From contig JAWUZG010000359.1 of assembly GCA_036785705.1 (NCBI GenBank), positions 248,001 to 312,000 on the forward strand: a stretch of DNA of 64,000 nt, read 5' to 3'. Source of the DNA: Acanthornis magna (lineage: Eukaryota; Chordata; Aves; Passeriformes; Acanthizidae). Of the stretch, positions 61,401 through 64,000 are shown piece by piece (positions within the stretch are counted from its first letter, which is position 1; every line of letters begins with the position of its first letter). The notes beneath the pieces were generated by a model. The model saw only the letters and a list, made by a program, of their open reading frames with translations, did not search any database and was not told the DNA's origin. The translations under genes were made by a program, and so were the position numbers.

Positions 61401-64000
61401 CTTTTTTACCTCAGTGGATATTGGCATTGTTAGTGTGAAAAGCATGTATGTATAAAAACCTGGAAGCTGGAAACCTTCCTTTGTGCATAAATAAATGTTT
61501 TTTTAGTAATAAATTAATTACAGCCTGTTTACTGAAGCACATTCTTATATCTTGTAGCCTCACTCAGCTATGTCAGATATTTCTATGAAGAGTTAACCAT
61601 TTGATCAATTAATGGCTTCAAAAAGCAAACCAAGAAGAACACCTACAGTTTTTGTGTTGTTTTCCCCTTTCCCAGCTCAGTAAAAACAACTTTTCCTGAT
61701 TTCCTGAGGTTGGCAAAGGCTTTTCAACAGCTCTCTCTAAATCATTGAGAGTATTATATTTCAGCTTCCTGGAGGAAAATGAGCATGGTCTGAGTCAAGG
61801 CAGTAGTTTTAAGTGGTCCTCAGGGGCATAGCATCAAATTGCACTGTTGGTGCAATTTTTCTGTCATCATATGAAGGCAGCAGCTGTTGCATCAATGGAA
61901 TTTTTGGATTAGGAAATTCTTGAGGCCAAATCCTGCCCTTGTTTCTGTGGCCAGCTTGAAGCAGAACTTGTCCAGTGTGCAGGAGTGAAGACCAAGGCAT
62001 GAAGTGCTATGAAAAGTCAGGTCTGGGAAGGCTGTGAAGCCAAACCATGTGTACATGATTGCTTGTGTTGAGTAGGAGCAGATGCAGAAGTGCCAGTCAG
62101 CTTTTTGTTGGAGAAGAGTAAAATTTGAAGTCTTGGTTCTTCCTTAAAGAAGTTCACCCTGGGCCAGAATTATTATTACAAGCAGCATGTAAGTAACAGA
62201 CCTGTGTCAACAGTGGAGCTGGATCTCCTGGAAATTACATTTGTTCCCAAAGCTCACTTTAGTTGGAGAAGCTTTTCTTAGCACCTTTTTTTCCCCCTCC
62301 AACTGGTTTGCAAGTTCAGATTTTCCAGGTTCTTGAAGACTCAAGAAGTGCTTATCACTTGCTGTCAGCAGGATGGCAGACCTGTGTGTCTGTATCCCCC
62401 AGAGCCTTCACTGGCACTCGCTGGCTTTTTTTGGGTTTCCCAGGACTTCACTCATGCAGGAGTGGGCACTGGTGTCACATTGTGACCGTGGACAGTGTAA
62501 AGCCTTGGGAAGCTGTTTGTCCGTGTTTGGTGTCGGGGACAGAGCTGTCCCAGGGCAGCAAGGCTGAGCTCCTCAGAGCACATTTCTATTTCTCGTGCTA
62601 AAATGTGTTTCTGAATACTAATTACCATTTACAAATATTTTAATGTCTGCTTAAGAACTTAGCTCAAGGGGAGAAAAAAAAATTATGGTAATAGTTTCAA
62701 AAGACCACAAAGGCCACATTTTTTAGCAAAGCATTTTGCTTGCTTTACATTAAACATGCCCTCAAGTTCCATATTTATTTTTAATATATTACTCCTACAT
62801 CTTCTCTTCCCCCATAGTGATTTTCCCTTGCTGAATAAGATCCACTCAGCTTTCCTTATCCCAAACAGAGCTGTCAATCTTAAAGTTTAAATTGGCATCA
62901 TCCTTTCCCAGCCCCAGCTGCCCTTGACTTTCTTCAAGTTTTTGTCAGTATGATCTAAGTATAGTGCACTTGTACCCATATATTTTAAAATATATACTGG
63001 GTTTGTTTCTTTTAGGTAGTACCCAGTCTATCACAATGGTCAAAATTGTTTCTGGCATCCATGGAGATAATTATAATATGTCATAATGTTGTGAATAGTG
63101 TATTGTATTAATATCCTTACATCACATGGAGAATTCAAGATATGAAAAATTGTTCCAGATAGTCAGGAATCTAAAGATTGTTTTTCTATACTCTTTAGCA
63201 TGATTGATTAACAAACTTAGCTTAGACGAGAAATATCCCTATGAAGCTTTTCTGGATTTATTTTGACTGCAAATGAGACCTGTTTCAAATTTTGAGCTGA
63301 GATGAAATGCATTTAACAAGGGTTATGGTATGATCAGTGGCAAAGATATTAGAGAGAATTTCTTGCTATTTTTAAGGCCACACTGTTCCTTCTTCCTTCA
63401 TCCCAGTGATTTTTATTTATTTTTTCTTCTTCCCCAAATATCTTTTTTTGTTTTGACAGGTTTTCTTGTTCAAATTTGTATTTTATTTTAAATCTTCAAA
63501 GCAAAAGACATCATTGCCATGGTGGATTGTAATACATGATATTTCTAACTGAACTTTTGGTCCACTTGTGAGAGTTCTCTGTTATGGAAGCTGCCAAGAC
63601 CCCAGTGTGAATGCAGCATGGGTCTATGTATTTAGAATTTGGACATCATGTATATGTAGTAAAAGCCTGAATTTTGATATGGTATGGATTATGTATTAAA
63701 AAGAAATTGGCATATTCAAACACATTTTATGATTTAAGGGATAAATAACATGTATTTGGTGTAACAGTATCAAAGATGCTCTATGCCAAAGAGTATTCAG
63801 ACAATTTCCTGCAAAAGTTGGAGTTTGAATGAATAAGCTGTTAACTTTATTACCTTCAAGCCTTTGTATCTCTAAGTACCACAATATCAGAGTTTCTGCC
63901 ATAAAAATATGCAGTGTCTGACTGCAATACATATTGCGAACTGTTTAGTTGTAATATTTTGTTAATGAAACAGGGGTTTTTCCTGTATTTAGCTCCTGTT
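58491..64000. other. Unique AT-rich non-coding DNA
   Basis: No repeat family or gene was recognised. Frames such as 59281-59556 (91 codons, lysine/glutamate-rich) and 59920-60123 (67 codons) have protein-like composition but no domain and no convincing splice sites. The sequence around 59760-60130 has POU-type motifs, including ATGCAAAT at 59853-59860. The window ends in ordinary unique sequence. Confidence 0.45.

Overview
This is a vertebrate nuclear window, and the interspersed repeats point to a bird. Several copies of the avian CR1 LINE are present, one with an intact-looking 3' end made of tandem ATTCTRTG octamers. There is also a 535-bp solo LTR of an ERVL-type family common in neoavian birds. 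The sequence is AT-rich and CpG-poor, with no CpG island. It has no long open frame, no recognisable protein-coding gene, and no rRNA, tRNA or CRISPR. It reads as intergenic or deep intronic DNA. The short open frames on both strands are what such DNA gives by chance, or are antisense shadows of repeats.

Layout. 0-10 kb: a G-quadruplex motif (325-360), the minus-strand solo LTR (about 1045-1579) and a 36-nt strictly alternating purine/pyrimidine tract (2117-2152); otherwise unique AT-rich DNA. 10-22.3 kb: an RFX-type X-box palindrome (10495-10507), an old MIR-like SINE (10780-10918), an exon-shaped coiled-coil segment (16148-16194), two CR1 pieces (20347-20409 and 20668-21324), then a CpG-retaining stretch that looks like conserved non-coding DNA (21520-22245). 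22.3-37.2 kb: a GGAA microsatellite grown into an 18-bp minisatellite (23315-23460), a degraded 32-bp tandem duplication (31331-31394), and a repeat cluster at 36.4-37.1 kb with divergent CR1 pieces and a MIR/L2-like tail. 37.2-64 kb: mostly unique AT-rich DNA with several perfect or near-perfect inverted repeats (47585-47617, 49513-49618), two further CR1 fragments (57547-57750 minus, 58023-58265 plus) and a palindrome with a duplicated half (58379-58490).

The window shows no operon-like or cooperative gene system. What function it may have is probably cis-regulatory (the candidate conserved elements at 10.45-10.7, 21.5-22.25 and 49.5-49.6 kb) or lies in small exons of a host transcript that cannot be proven from sequence alone. 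I found no convincing undescribed biological system. The best items for follow-up are the coiled-coil exon candidate, the nested inverted repeat at 49.5 kb, the CpG-retaining block at 22.1 kb and the X-box.
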